Counted from the stretch's first letter, positions 54,257-63,785 are shown. The stretch: 64,000 nt of DNA from an uncultured Bacteroidia bacterium (GCA_902801465.1 CADCIH010000006.1:24456-88455); one strand, 5' to 3'. Notes: generated by a model from the letters alone, not told the origin. Numbers and translations are program-made.

Positions 54257-55585
54257 TTAAAAAATGTAATTGAACCCGATAAAGGTCTTCAGTTTCTGTC
54301 CGTCGCGGTTGTCGAGGGCTCGTCCCATCTCAGCCGACACGATAAGGTTGCGGTTCATGATGAGTTTGAGGCCGCAGCCGGCAGCCATGTGGACGTTCTC
54401 TTTCTCGCCGCTGTAGCTGTCGAAGGCGTGATCGTGGAGGATGACACCGCCGTTGTCGGCGTTCATCATTTCAGTTTCACGGTACTTCTGTGTCACCATG
54501 CCTGCATCGAAGAAGGGATTCAAAGCCACTTGCCAGTTCTGGTTGATGAACTGGAAGCCCACGATGCGCCAGCGCAGTTCCACGTTACCAAAGGCGAAGC
54601 CTTCGCCGAGCACGCCGTTGCGGTTCACGCCACGCATGGTCACGCTGCCGCCCAAGCCCTCAGTGTACATCTTTTGGAAGAACATGGTGTTCAGGTTGTT
54701 GATCATATACCACGGGGTCTTGCCCGCGAGGCGGTTTTGGGCGCCCAGACGGTAAGCCAGCGTCAGCTTGTCTTTATATAAAGGAATGTATTGGCGCCAC
54801 AAGAAGGTGTATGACAGATTGCCGTAGCCCTTGCGGTCGATGAGGTCAGGGGCGCCGACCAAGGTGGCTTCTGCATAGATGCCCCTGGTAGGATCGCTGT
54901 TGTGATCGCGGCTGTCGTAGATCATGCCAAGACGGATCTGGGTGGTGTTGCCGCCATGGGCTTCGTCCTCCTTGATGATGCCGGTGCTCACGTAATTCTC
55001 GTACAGCGTCACCTGGTCTTCATAGCCTTCCAGGTTGATGCGGTCCACCTTGGTGTTGTAGAAAGCTAACCCAGCGGTCCAATAGAGGTTCGGCACGCCA
55101 AAGAACGGGCGCTGCATGCTGCCCACAAAACGGAACTGGTTGCGGTTGATGAAATGGTAGCCGCTCTTGACCTCGTCCGAGGACGGTGTGCCGAAGAGGA
55201 AGCTGCTATAGGGATCGAAGCCGCTGGCCTCGAAACCGTTGAAGCCGAAGAACTCGTATTTCTTGGCATAGAAATAGGTGATGTCGAAGAAGAGCTTGGT
55301 GTCCTTCACCACGTAAGGCATGTCGCTGTAGAAACGGAACACGCTGGAGCCTTTGGTATAGTGCGAGGCTTCCACGTTGAACTTATAGTCGTAGCGGGGA
55401 TAGCGCGAGCCATCGCCATAGTTGAAGATGTCGCAGGTCACGCCATACTGGAAGCCCAGGTCGGCATCGAAGCCCACCACAGGAAGGGGACCGAAGTTCC
55501 AGCCTTTCTTGATGATTTCTTTTTTCTGTGAGAAGGCGCTGACCGACAGCAGCAGCGCTAAAACAATGAGGAAATGTTTTTTCAT
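54257..55585 (-). CDS. Omp85/BamA-type outer-membrane barrel protein
   Basis: This 442-residue protein has a signal peptide (MKKHFLIVLALLLSVSAFS) and a barrel whose later strands (LGMIYDSRDHNSDPTRGIYAEA and VTMRGVNRNGVLGEGFAFGNVE) match the surface-antigen D15 domain. No POTRA domains are present, unlike true BamA. It ends in FNYIF as expected for a barrel signal. It may secrete or insert a partner, which cannot be inferred here. Confidence 0.8.
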   Translation of the reverse strand: MKKHFLIVLALLLSVSAFSQKKEIIKKGWNFGPLPVVGFDADLGFQYGVTCDIFNYGDGSRYPRYDYKFNVEASHYTKGSSVFRFYSDMPYVVKDTKLFFDITYFYAKKYEFFGFNGFEASGFDPYSSFLFGTPSSDEVKSGYHFINRNQFRFVGSMQRPFFGVPNLYWTAGLAFYNTKVDRINLEGYEDQVTLYENYVSTGIIKEDEAHGGNTTQIRLGMIYDSRDHNSDPTRGIYAEATLVGAPDLIDRKGYGNLSYTFLWRQYIPLYKDKLTLAYRLGAQNRLAGKTPWYMINNLNTMFFQKMYTEGLGGSVTMRGVNRNGVLGEGFAFGNVELRWRIVGFQFINQNWQVALNPFFDAGMVTQKYRETEMMNADNGGVILHDHAFDSYSGEKENVHMAAGCGLKLIMNRNLIVSAEMGRALDNRDGQKLKTFIGFNYIF

Positions 55586-55657
55586 GTTAAATATTTGAAT
55601 TTTAAAATTTTAGATCTTTAAAGGGCGGTTTTCAGGAGCAAAAATAATAAAAAACTC

Positions 55658-55686
55658 TTGCGATATAAAAAAAATTCCTATTTTTG
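55658..55686 (+). promoter_or_regulatory. tRNA-Pro promoter
   Basis: TTG (55658-55660), 18 nt, then TATTTTTG (55679-55686). It puts the start just before the tRNA at 55701. Confidence 0.65.
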
Positions 55687-55700
55687 CAGTCTGAAAGTTT

Positions 55701-55774
55701 CGGGATGTAGCGCAGCCCGGTAGCGCGCTTCGTTCGGGACGAAGAGGCCGCAAGTTCGAATCTTGTCATCCCGA
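55701..55774 (+). tRNA. trnP: tRNA-Pro (CGG anticodon)
   Basis: Acceptor CGGGATG/CATCCCG, anticodon stem CTTCG/CGAAG with loop TTCGGGA (anticodon CGG), T-loop TTCGAAT. CCA is not encoded. A run of T follows at once and may end the transcript. The zeta-like gene starts 35 nt later. Confidence 0.95.
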
Positions 55775-55808
55775 CTTTTTTTGAAAACGAGAGAGATTTT
55801 TTTATTTC

Positions 55809-56396
55809 ATGCCCAACCTGTTCATCATATCAGGCTGTAATGGCGCGGGCAAGACCACGGCATCGATGACGGTATTACCAGAGACCCTGGGATGCCACGA
55901 ATTCGTCAATTGCGACGAGATTGCCAAAGGCCTCAACCCGCTCAACCCCGACAGCGCGAAAGTTGCCGCAGCACGTCTTATGCTGGTGCGGATCAAGAAA
56001 CTTATCTCGCTCGATTCCGACTTCGCCATCGAAACCACACTGGCTACCAAGTCATATCACGCTCTCGTTAAAAACGCCCAGGAAAAAGGTTACAACATCA
56101 AACTGCTCTACTTCTGGCTGCAAAGCCCCGAACTCGCCCTCAAGCGCGTCGCCGAAAGGGTCAAGAACGGAGGCCACAACGTCGAAGAACACATCATCCG
56201 CCGCCGCTATTCCTCCGGCATCCGTAACCTCTTCAAACTCTATCTTCCTGTGGTCGATTATTTTATCCTTATCGACAACTCCGTCATGCCCCGCGAGGTG
56301 ATCGCCGAAGGCAACATGCACGACGCTGTCAAAGTTTATAACGAAGAAAAATTTAAAACACTCAGACAATATGACTACAGTAAAAGTGAATGCTAA
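55809..56396 (+). CDS. Zeta-toxin-like P-loop kinase
   Basis: This 195-residue protein has a Walker A loop GCNGAGKTT (residues 9-17) and the zeta-family segments VNCDEIAKGLNP and FAIETTLATKSY. Zeta kinases phosphorylate UDP-activated wall sugars; many chromosomal relatives form toxin-antitoxin pairs. A 65-residue ORF overlaps its end by 26 nt, an arrangement that is opposite in order to epsilon-zeta. It lies directly after tRNA-Pro. Confidence 0.82.
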   Translation: MPNLFIISGCNGAGKTTASMTVLPETLGCHEFVNCDEIAKGLNPLNPDSAKVAAARLMLVRIKKLISLDSDFAIETTLATKSYHALVKNAQEKGYNIKLLYFWLQSPELALKRVAERVKNGGHNVEEHIIRRRYSSGIRNLFKLYLPVVDYFILIDNSVMPREVIAEGNMHDAVKVYNEEKFKTLRQYDYSKSEC

Positions 56397-56568
56397 GAAA
56401 AACGAGGTCTCCGACCTGACCAAGATGCTGATGACCGGCCTCGATCTCTCATTTCGTCGTTTGGTGGTGCTCCGTAGCCGTCACAACGGAACCATGTGCT
56501 TCTGCGACGATAAAGGCAACATCTATACTGTGAAAGCAAAAGATGTGAAAACCATGATGGGCGCCTAA
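56371..56568 (+). CDS. Small protein (65 aa) paired with the zeta-like kinase
   Basis: This basic-to-neutral 65-residue protein begins MTTVKVNAKKNEVSDLTKML and ends with a beta-rich part (MCFCDDKGNIYTVKAKDVK). It overlaps the zeta-like gene by 26 nt in another frame, which implies coupled translation. I recall similar small partners next to zeta-like kinases in Bacteroidales, so it may be a cognate antitoxin; there is no recognised motif. Confidence 0.6.
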   Translation: MTTVKVNAKKNEVSDLTKMLMTGLDLSFRRLVVLRSRHNGTMCFCDDKGNIYTVKAKDVKTMMGA

Positions 56569-56584
56569 AACCCACCTCGTCTTG

Positions 56585-57988
56585 ATGAATAAAAAATCTC
56601 TCCTCTCAACACTGTTGTGCATCCTCTGCATGACGGCGTTCGGCCAAACCGACCAACAGCCTGAAACCGACCCTGTTATCACCAACCGCATCAGCCAATG
56701 GCAAGACCTTAAGTTTGGCTTCATGATGCATTGGGGCATGTATTCCCAATGGGAGGTGGTGGAGTCGTGGTCGATATGCAACGAACCCTGGATCAATCGC
56801 GACGGAGCCGACTACTACGAATACAAACGCGATTACCAAAACCTCAACAAGACCTTCAACCCCAAGAACTTCGACCCCTCCAAATGGGCCGAGGCAGCTT
56901 TTGACGCCGGCATGAAATACGTGGTCTTCACCACCAAACACCATGACGGATTCTGCATGTTCGACACCAAAGAGACCTCGTACTCAACCACCGACCCCTC
57001 CTGCCCCTTCTCATCCAACCCCAAAGCCGACATCACCGGCGAAGTGGTCAAAGCCTTCCGCGAAAAAGACTTCTGGACCGGACTCTATTTCTCCAAACCC
57101 GACTGGCACTGCGACGACTACTGGGCACACGAATGGGCTACCCCCGACCGTAACGTGAACTACGACCCTGCGACTTATCCCGAACGTTTTCAAAAATACA
57201 AGGACTTCACCTTCCGGCAGATTAAAGAAATTACCCATAATTATGGTAATATCGACATCCTTTGGCTTGATGGAGGCTGGGTGCGTCCCGAGTGGAGCGT
57301 GAACGAAGAGACGCGTCCCTGGCTGGGCTGCCAAGGCTATATCCAGGATGTGGACATGCCCAAGATCGCGGCCATGGCACGTGAGGACAACCCCGACCTC
57401 ATCATCGTCGACCGTTCGGTGGGAGGCAAGTACGAGAACTATCAGACGCCCGAACAACAGGTGCCCGACAGCCTCCTGCCTTATCCCTGGGAGACCTGCA
57501 TGTCGATGGGCAACTCTTGGTCGTATGTCTCTACTGACCAATACAAGAGCACCAACAAACTCATACACCTGCTTTGCGACATCGTGGCCAAAGGCGGCAA
57601 CTTCCTTCTCAACGTGGGTCCCGATGCCGATGGCAACCTGCCCGACACAGCCCTGCTCCGCATGAAGGAGATAGGCCAGTGGATGAAAGTCAACGGAGAG
57701 GCCATCTATGGCACACGCCCTGTCTATCCATACGCCTACGGCAAGTTCCGCTTCACCAGCAAAGACAATAAGGTGTATGCCATCTTCCTCCTCGACGAAC
57801 AGGAAAACCCGGTCCCCGACACCTATTGGTTCGACGCTTTCGACCTGAACCTTAAGACAGGCAAGGTCAAAGTCCTGGGGACCAAAGCAAAGGCCACATT
57901 AAAAAAGGAAGCCGACCGCTATCGGATCGACTTCCCAAATCATTTCGAAATGCCACACGCGGTGGTCTTCGAATTGCGTAAGCTTTAA
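56585..57988 (+). CDS. Alpha-L-fucosidase (GH29)
   Basis: This 467-residue exported enzyme has a signal peptide (MNKKSLLSTLLCILCMTAFG). GH29 motifs include MMHWGMYSQWE, FTTKHHDGFCMFDTK and the nucleophile Asp229 in ILWLDGGWVRPEW. It removes fucose from host or plant glycans, which fits a gut habitat with mucin. It starts 16 nt after the small zeta partner, with no clear promoter between. The ATG at 56585 is preferred over the TTG 3 nt earlier. Its stop overlaps the convergent gene's stop (TTAA). Confidence 0.9.
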   Translation: MNKKSLLSTLLCILCMTAFGQTDQQPETDPVITNRISQWQDLKFGFMMHWGMYSQWEVVESWSICNEPWINRDGADYYEYKRDYQNLNKTFNPKNFDPSKWAEAAFDAGMKYVVFTTKHHDGFCMFDTKETSYSTTDPSCPFSSNPKADITGEVVKAFREKDFWTGLYFSKPDWHCDDYWAHEWATPDRNVNYDPATYPERFQKYKDFTFRQIKEITHNYGNIDILWLDGGWVRPEWSVNEETRPWLGCQGYIQDVDMPKIAAMAREDNPDLIIVDRSVGGKYENYQTPEQQVPDSLLPYPWETCMSMGNSWSYVSTDQYKSTNKLIHLLCDIVAKGGNFLLNVGPDADGNLPDTALLRMKEIGQWMKVNGEAIYGTRPVYPYAYGKFRFTSKDNKVYAIFLLDEQENPVPDTYWFDAFDLNLKTGKVKVLGTKAKATLKKEADRYRIDFPNHFEMPHAVVFELRKL

Positions 57989-59859
57989 TCTACCTTGAAC
58001 TTGCGGTTGACGAGCTTGCCGCTTGAGGTGAGGCCTTGCAGGATGTAAATACCGTGGCTCAGGTCTTCCAAGCGGGCGTTGCGGATGAGCTGTCCGTTCA
58101 TGGTATAGATCTTCGTGACGGTCACAATCTCTTCGTCAACATCTTCGTCCACCGAAGTGACTTCGACAAGCACGTAGGTCTCGCCTGCCACGGTAATGGC
58201 GGGTTCTGAAACGCACTCTTCATGGATGGCGGTAATCCAATACATGTAATCACCGATGCCTACCTCGTCGAAATACTCTGTGGCGTTGGCGTCGACCTCA
58301 AATCTGTGCTCTTCCTGAGTGGCGAGATCCCGACGATACAAATGGTAGTACAACGGGAGCTCTTCAGCTGCGGTCCAAAGCAGGTTAACGCCCATGGTGC
58401 CAGGTTCCCAAACGTATTTGCCATCGAAGTTGCTTGGAGCGGAACATGGTTCGGGAGGTGTGGGAGGTGTGATGAGACCCATGGCGCCGTTGACACCGAT
58501 GTTCTGTCCGTAAAGGCCACCAGTATTGGAGTTGACCCAAGCAACGATGTTTTGTCCTTGGTGGAATCCGGTGCTGTTCTGGTCACCGGTCTTGGAATAG
58601 GCGGAGGAGCACATTGTGGTAGTCCAAATGTTGTTGCCGCTCAGGTCGAATCCCTGTGCCTCCACGATCGACTGGTAGCCAGTGCTGCCCACGCCTTTGT
58701 GGTAAATCAGAGAGAACCCTGGCTCGTATTCGAAAGCGTCGATACGGAGTCCACCAGCGGGGATGGTGCCGTTGTCGAGTGCCAAGAAACCGTCATTCCA
58801 GGGCTTATCACCATTCTGGGTGATGCGGTTGACATAGAGCCTGCAAAGGGTTTGGGTATCTGAATCGGTCTCTTCGAAAGCGATCAGCAGGTCGTGGCTC
58901 GTTGGATCGACGGTGGCATAGGCGTCCAAGTATTCAAACCCTGAGTTGGGCGTGTGCACAGGAATGCCGTTGGTGTCGAGGATGGTGGGAGCGCCGTTTT
59001 GGTTGAAGTGGAACACGTAGGTGTTGAATGCATCACCGATGGCGGGATGCCAGATGTAGACGTAGCCACCGCCCTGGCCATCGGGAACGGCACTGTGGAT
59101 GTAGGTGGACTGGAAGGTCTGAGAAGACATCAGCAGTGTTTCGGGGCTGAACTGGGTTCCATCGGGAGCGTATCCAGCTACATGGATCTGCTTCTCTTTG
59201 TAAAGACCGCTGCCAGAGCCGAGCTTTTCATAGGTGACGAACACCCGGTTGTCGTTGCTCAAGGTCATTTGGCCAAACATGCACGAGAACCCTGTGTTGT
59301 CGGAAATGGTAACCAGGGGGTTCAGTGTGCCGTCGGCATTGACATACTGTAAAAACAAAGAGCTGTAGTTGCACCCCAAGGCCCACACACCACCGTCATT
59401 GCCAGCGATGGTCTCGGTACGGGAGAAGCCTAGTCCGTCGAAGAGCAGGACTCCTTGTTCTCCCCAAGGGAAGGTGCCGTCGGCATTAATACGCACGGCA
59501 TAGCTGTACCCGTCATAGGCGGCGAAACAGCTCACCACGCCTCCGTCGTTGGTGGCGGCCATGGAAACGCCTTCGGAGGAGGAGGAGAACTCGTGCCCCG
59601 CGATATGGATTCCATCATCGCCCCATTGAGGGTTGCCTTGGTAATTCAGGCGTTGCAGTGATGGCGACCAGCCGTTGGTTCCAAACTGGTTCCATTGCAC
59701 ATAGGTGTCGCCCGAGACTTCGTCGGTGGAGAGGTAGATCTCACCTGCGTCGGACGAAGTGTTGGCGATAAAGGTATTCGTGTTGGCGTTGTTGCCCCAT
59801 TGGGCTTGTACAGCGCAACACACTACCAAAGCCAGTAATAGTAGAATTGTCTTTTTCAT
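57985..59859 (-). CDS. Exported protein with Fn3 and T9SS sorting domains
   Basis: This 624-residue protein has a signal peptide (MKKTILLLLALVVCCAVQA), a large beta-propeller-like region with repeated NADGTxPWG motifs, an Fn3 domain (about 465-555, PSNFDGKYVWE to YWITAIHEECVSEP) and a C-terminal T9SS type A sorting domain (KIYTMNGQLIRN, HGIYILQGL, RKFKVD). It is the third T9SS cargo in the window. Function beyond surface display unknown. Confidence 0.8.
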   Translation of the reverse strand: MKKTILLLLALVVCCAVQAQWGNNANTNTFIANTSSDAGEIYLSTDEVSGDTYVQWNQFGTNGWSPSLQRLNYQGNPQWGDDGIHIAGHEFSSSSEGVSMAATNDGGVVSCFAAYDGYSYAVRINADGTFPWGEQGVLLFDGLGFSRTETIAGNDGGVWALGCNYSSLFLQYVNADGTLNPLVTISDNTGFSCMFGQMTLSNDNRVFVTYEKLGSGSGLYKEKQIHVAGYAPDGTQFSPETLLMSSQTFQSTYIHSAVPDGQGGGYVYIWHPAIGDAFNTYVFHFNQNGAPTILDTNGIPVHTPNSGFEYLDAYATVDPTSHDLLIAFEETDSDTQTLCRLYVNRITQNGDKPWNDGFLALDNGTIPAGGLRIDAFEYEPGFSLIYHKGVGSTGYQSIVEAQGFDLSGNNIWTTTMCSSAYSKTGDQNSTGFHQGQNIVAWVNSNTGGLYGQNIGVNGAMGLITPPTPPEPCSAPSNFDGKYVWEPGTMGVNLLWTAAEELPLYYHLYRRDLATQEEHRFEVDANATEYFDEVGIGDYMYWITAIHEECVSEPAITVAGETYVLVEVTSVDEDVDEEIVTVTKIYTMNGQLIRNARLEDLSHGIYILQGLTSSGKLVNRKFKVD

Positions 59860-59897
59860 AAGTATTGTTTGTTATGGTTGGTGTTTGAGATAGTGTC

Positions 59898-62800
59898 TTA
59901 TCCTACCACGATGTTCACGATCTTCTTCGGCACATAGATCACCTTACGTACCTGTTTGCCTTCGATCCACTTGGCGGCTTCAGGAGCGGCGAGCACGGCG
60001 GCTTGCACCTCGTCGGCGGTCAATCCAACGGGCAGTTCCATGGTGAAACGCATCTTGCCGTTGAAGCTGACGGGGTAGTTGAAGCTGTTCTCGATGGTCT
60101 TCGACTCGTCATAGACGGGGAAGGTAGCCTTGATCACGGAATCGTTATGGCCTAGCAGGTGCCACAGCTCTTCGGCGATGTGGGGGGCGTAAGGTGAAAT
60201 CATCACGCAGAGAGGATCAAGAATCTCGCGTTTGTTGCACTTGAGGTCGGTGAGCTCGTTGACGCAGATCATGAAGGCGGACACCACCGTGTTGAACGAG
60301 ATGCTCTCGATGCCGTCTTCTTCCTTCTTGATGAGCGAATGCAGGCTCTTCAGCTCGGGTGCGGTGGCGGGCTCGTCGCTCACGCAGAACACATTGTCCT
60401 CGTTGTGGAAGAGCCTCCAGAACTTACGCAGGAAGCGGAAGGTGCCCTCGATGCCTTGGGTGTCCCAAGGTTTCGACTGCTCGAGGGGTCCGAGGAACAT
60501 CTCATAGAGACGCAGCGTGTCGGCGCCGTATCTCTCCACGATGTCGTCGGGGTTCTGCACGTTGTACATCGACTTCGACATCTTCTCGACTTCTGAGCCG
60601 CAGACGAAGATGTCCTTGCCGTCCTTGTCCTTCTCGAAGATGAACAGGGCATCCTTCAGGTCGTCGCGCCAGGCACGGAAAGCCTCCACGTCGAGCACGT
60701 CGTTTTGGACGATGTTGATGTCCACATGGATGGGGTCGCTGAACAGCTCACGGTCCGGAATGTTTTTGGAGACGAATACCGGTCCACCATGGTAGGCTTC
60801 TCCGTCTACAAAAGTAGGAACCTCCTTACCAGCGACAAGGTCTTTGATCTTCTGTCCCACCTTGTCGGTGCCGTTGAGGTAGTCGTTCACTACGTCGACG
60901 ATGGGTACCAACAGGAGCTTGTAACCCTTGTTGGCAGCGTATTCTTCCCAAGGCTCGGCCAGTTTCTCAAGGGCACCCATGCGGTTGATCTCGATGAGGA
61001 TGCCTTTCTCGGGGCAGAAGAAGTCGAAGCGACGGCGACCGTCCTTGAAGTCCTTGAGGAACTCCACGCCCAACTTCTTGTCCTTGATGATGTTCCACAC
61101 GTTGTACTCGCAGATCTTCTCCATGTTGACACGGTAGGCGAAGCTGGAGCGGCCTTGGATCATGCCTTGGTTGATCATCCTTTGGAAAGGCTCGTCCTTG
61201 CAGGCCAGACCGATGTCGAAGAGGAACTTGCACCAGAAACGGCTGTAAATCAAGTGACCGGTGGCGTGTTCGGCGCCGCCGATATAGAGGTCGACGTTCT
61301 GCCAATAGTCGTTGGCCTCGCGGCTGAAGTAAGCCTCGTTGTTATGCGGGTCCTCGTAGCGGTAGTAGTAACCGCTGGAACCGGCGAAGCCTGGCATGGT
61401 GTTGGTCTCGATGGGGTAGCCTTCTTCGGTGACCCAGTTCTTGGCACGGGCCAAAGGAGGCTCGCCTGTCTCGGTGGGCTTGTATTCGTCAATGGTTGGC
61501 AGTTCCAGAGGCAGTTTCGACTCGTCCATGGCGTAGGGCATGCCGTCCTTGTAATAAATCGGGAAGGGCTCGCCCCAGTAGCGCTGGCGGCTGAAGATGG
61601 CGTCGCGCAGGCGGTAGTTGGTCTTGCCGGTACCCACGCCCAGCTTCTCCAATTCCTCAATCATGCGTTCAATAGCCTTCTTAACGGTCAATCCATTCAG
61701 AAAACCCGAGTTGACGAGCACGCCGTCCTTAGCGTCGTAACTCTCTGTCCAAGTACTCGGATCAGTCAGTTCTCCGTTCTCCGTTTTACGTTCTCCGTTT
61801 ACCACTTGTATGATAGGCAGGTTGAAATGTCTTGCAAAGGCGAAGTCTCTGCTATCATGTGCTGGCACGGCCATGATGGCGCCGGTGCCGTAACCCATGA
61901 GCACGTAGTCGGCGATCCAGATGGGCAGCTTGGCACCCGTGATGGGGTTGATGCCGTAGGCACCCGTGAAGGCGCCGCTCACCTTGCGGACCTCGGCCAT
62001 ACGCTCACGTTCGCTGCGGTTCTTGGTACGGGTGATGTATTCTTCCACCTCAGCACGTTGCTCGGGGGTGGTGATTTCTTGAACTAACTCGTGCTCTGGA
62101 GCCAGCACCATAAAGGTGGTACCGAACAGGGTATCGGCACGGGTGGTGAACACTTCCAAATCAATGTCTTTACCTTCGACTTTGAAGATGACGGAGGCGC
62201 CCATGGATTTGCCGATCCAGTTGCGCTGCACTTCTTTCACCGACTCACTCCATTCCACGGTCTCCAGACCGGTGAGCAGCCTCTCGGCGTAGGCGGTGAT
62301 GCGGAGCAGCCATTGTTTCATCGACTTGCGCACCACTGGGTAGCCACCACGGACGGAGAGGCCATCGACCACTTCATCGTTGGCCAACACAGTACCGAGT
62401 TTCGGACACCAGTTTACCAAGGCTTCAGCTTGGTAGGCGAGGCGGTAGTTCATCAGCACTTCCTGCTGTTCCTTCTCGCTCATGGCCTTCCACTCGTCGG
62501 CGGTGAAGCTCAGGGGCTTGCTCTCGGCCACGTTAAGGCCTTCGGTGCCTTTCTCTTCGAAGCGGTGGATCAGCTTGCTGATGGGTTGGGCTTTTTGGCA
62601 GCCGTTGCAGTAGAACGAGTTGAACAGCTGGAGGAAGGTCCACTGTGTCCACTTGTAGTACTTCGGGTCGCTGGTGCGCACCTCGCGGTCCCAGTCGTAG
62701 CTGAACCCGATCTTGTCCATCTGTTCGCGGTAGCGGTTGATGTTCTTCTCGGTAGTCACGGCAGGGTGGGTGCCCGTCTGGATGGCATACTGCTCGGCGG

Positions 62801-63050
62801 GAAGGCCGTAGGCGTCGTAGCCCATCGGGTGCAGCACGTTGAAGCCTTTCAGGCGTTTGTAACGGGCGTAGATGTCAGAGGCGATATAGCCCAAGGGGTG
62901 ACCCACATGCAGTCCCGCACCGGAGGGGTAGGGGAACATGTCGAGTACATAGAACTTGGGTTTGCTGTGGTCGATGTCGACTTTATAGATTTGATGGTCG
63001 CGCCAGTATTGCTGCCATTTCTTCTCAATTTCGGTAAAGTTATAATCCAT
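59898..63050 (-). CDS. leuS: Leucyl-tRNA synthetase with nuclease-like insert and repeat insert
   Basis: This 1050-residue class I synthetase has HIGH (HVGHPLGY) and KMSKS ([10 protein letters not shown]). Two insertions stand out. A repeat-derived [11 protein letters not shown] lies near 417-427 in the editing region. A block of about 112 residues (643-754) lies before the segment [17 protein letters not shown], in the Leu-specific region just ahead of KMSKS. That block ([49 protein letters not shown]) resembles DUF559/VSR-type nuclease domains. From memory, Bacteroides LeuRS is about 100 residues shorter. The frame is intact. A -7 box lies at 63086-63079. Confidence 0.95.
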   Translation of the reverse strand: MDYNFTEIEKKWQQYWRDHQIYKVDIDHSKPKFYVLDMFPYPSGAGLHVGHPLGYIASDIYARYKRLKGFNVLHPMGYDAYGLPAEQYAIQTGTHPAVTTEKNINRYREQMDKIGFSYDWDREVRTSDPKYYKWTQWTFLQLFNSFYCNGCQKAQPISKLIHRFEEKGTEGLNVAESKPLSFTADEWKAMSEKEQQEVLMNYRLAYQAEALVNWCPKLGTVLANDEVVDGLSVRGGYPVVRKSMKQWLLRITAYAERLLTGLETVEWSESVKEVQRNWIGKSMGASVIFKVEGKDIDLEVFTTRADTLFGTTFMVLAPEHELVQEITTPEQRAEVEEYITRTKNRSERERMAEVRKVSGAFTGAYGINPITGAKLPIWIADYVLMGYGTGAIMAVPAHDSRDFAFARHFNLPIIQVVNGERKTENGELTDPSTWTESYDAKDGVLVNSGFLNGLTVKKAIERMIEELEKLGVGTGKTNYRLRDAIFSRQRYWGEPFPIYYKDGMPYAMDESKLPLELPTIDEYKPTETGEPPLARAKNWVTEEGYPIETNTMPGFAGSSGYYYRYEDPHNNEAYFSREANDYWQNVDLYIGGAEHATGHLIYSRFWCKFLFDIGLACKDEPFQRMINQGMIQGRSSFAYRVNMEKICEYNVWNIIKDKKLGVEFLKDFKDGRRRFDFFCPEKGILIEINRMGALEKLAEPWEEYAANKGYKLLLVPIVDVVNDYLNGTDKVGQKIKDLVAGKEVPTFVDGEAYHGGPVFVSKNIPDRELFSDPIHVDINIVQNDVLDVEAFRAWRDDLKDALFIFEKDKDGKDIFVCGSEVEKMSKSMYNVQNPDDIVERYGADTLRLYEMFLGPLEQSKPWDTQGIEGTFRFLRKFWRLFHNEDNVFCVSDEPATAPELKSLHSLIKKEEDGIESISFNTVVSAFMICVNELTDLKCNKREILDPLCVMISPYAPHIAEELWHLLGHNDSVIKATFPVYDESKTIENSFNYPVSFNGKMRFTMELPVGLTADEVQAAVLAAPEAAKWIEGKQVRKVIYVPKKIVNIVVG
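60786..61124 (-). other. Segment of leuS encoding the DUF559-like insertion
   Basis: Residues 643-754 of LeuRS. The candidate catalytic pair is Asp676 (RRFDFF) and Glu687 (LIEIN), with a helix-rich N-terminal part and a C-terminal [15 protein letters not shown]. These follow the order of a PD-(D/E)XK fold of the DUF559 kind. The classical final Lys/Asp after Glu is Asn689, so activity is uncertain. Confidence 0.55.
61770..61802 (-). repeat. [13 protein letters not shown] element, half copy, in leuS
   Basis: The minus strand encodes [12 protein letters not shown] from AACGGAGAACG-type units, in the same frame as in ileS and the carboxylase gene. Only one arm is present. Confidence 0.8.
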
Positions 63051-63078
63051 AGAGATGCGTTTTTGTCAGAATAAACTG

Positions 63079-63086
63079 CAAAAATA
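63079..63086 (-). promoter_or_regulatory. -7 promoter box of leuS
   Basis: TATTTTTG read on the minus strand from 63086 to 63079, 28 nt before the ATG. Confidence 0.6.
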
Positions 63087-63154
63087 AGTAAAAAAGAGAA
63101 AGTGGTAAAGGCTTTATGAAAAAAACGTGTTGGTCATCTTTTTCTCCTTTGATA

Positions 63155-63188
63155 CGTCAAGCTGTCGGGTCTGTTTTTTTGTTACCTC
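63155..63188. repeat. Direct repeat, left copy, flanking the toxin-antitoxin pair
   Basis: CGTCAAGCTG followed by TCGGGTCTG, T7 and GTTACCTC. It recurs with two substitutions and one extra T at 63964-63998. Confidence 0.8.
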
Positions 63189-63223
63189 TCTCGGTCGCGA
63201 ATTGTGCAATGTCAACCTTTGTT

Positions 63224-63252
63224 AAAAAAAGCGTGAGCCCATGGGCTCACGC
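63224..63252 (-). terminator. Terminator of the toxin-antitoxin operon
   Basis: A perfect 22-nt palindrome (GCGTGAGCCC and ATGGGCTCACGC, 63231-63252) is followed on the minus strand by seven T, 45 nt after the toxin stop. Confidence 0.88.
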
Positions 63253-63296
63253 CAGTGGTTGTCAAAATATTTCAATCTTAACTTTTTTCTAGAGTA

Positions 63297-63605
63297 TTAG
63301 CCTTTTAGCAATTTAGAAGGGATAATCCGATCTACCAAAACAAATCTCCGATCAATATGAAACACCACGATCCATCGGCGATTCATGATGGATAAGGTCT
63401 TGGCTTCGGGATGAATCTCCTTCGCCATCTTGTAACGGGTAAAAGGTAATGCATCCGCACAATAAGCCAAAGCATCCAATTGTCTTTGGATCCGATCCTT
63501 ATACCGCAGTCCACTTTCTTTACGGTATATGCTGGCGATGTATTCGACTACTTTGTCAATGTCACCAACAGCGGCTTTGCTATAAATGACTTTATAGGTT
63601 TTCAT
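63297..63605 (-). CDS. RelE/ParE-family toxin
   Basis: This 102-residue protein has the RelE/ParE pattern: YKVIYSKAAVGDIDKVVEYI at the start, a central IHPEAKTLSIMNRRW and a C-terminal VVFHIDRRFVLVDRIIPSK. Relatives are either ribosome-dependent mRNA nucleases (RelE) or gyrase poisons (ParE); the sequence does not separate them. Its start overlaps the antitoxin end by 14 nt, the usual order. A terminator follows. Confidence 0.85.
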   Translation of the reverse strand: MKTYKVIYSKAAVGDIDKVVEYIASIYRKESGLRYKDRIQRQLDALAYCADALPFTRYKMAKEIHPEAKTLSIMNRRWIVVFHIDRRFVLVDRIIPSKLLKG

Positions 63606-63756
63606 AAGCGGCCAGCAACTTCTGCTCGAAAATGTCAGCGAATTCCTCCGAAGTAATGTAACCTTCGGGGATATCCGTAACCTTCTTGGTTTCTTTATGG
63701 CCTGCCGCTTTGGTTTTCATAGACATAACGTCCATTGTTTGAATCGAGTTCCTCAT
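63592..63756 (-). CDS. Antitoxin of the RelE/ParE pair
   Basis: A small protein of 54 residues from the ATG at 63756 (MRNSIQTMDV); internal ATGs would give shorter forms. The C-terminal half (KVTDIPEGYITSEEFADIFEQKLLAAYENL, split here at IPEGYITSEEF) looks like a toxin-wrapping helix. I do not recognise the DNA-binding part. Position and overlap with the toxin make it the antitoxin. A -7 box lies 22 nt upstream. Confidence 0.75.
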   Translation of the reverse strand: MRNSIQTMDVMSMKTKAAGHKETKKVTDIPEGYITSEEFADIFEQKLLAAYENL

Positions 63757-63777
63757 GGTGCTAAAAGTTTGATTCTG

Positions 63778-63785
63778 CAAAGTTA
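63778..63785 (-). promoter_or_regulatory. -7 promoter box of the toxin-antitoxin operon
   Basis: TAACTTTG on the minus strand (63785 to 63778). It supports the ATG at 63756 rather than the TTG at 63780. Confidence 0.6.

Noticed and set aside
60705..62087. Long plus-strand ORF of 460 codons opposite leuS
   Set aside because: Antisense shadow of leuS with the same biased composition.
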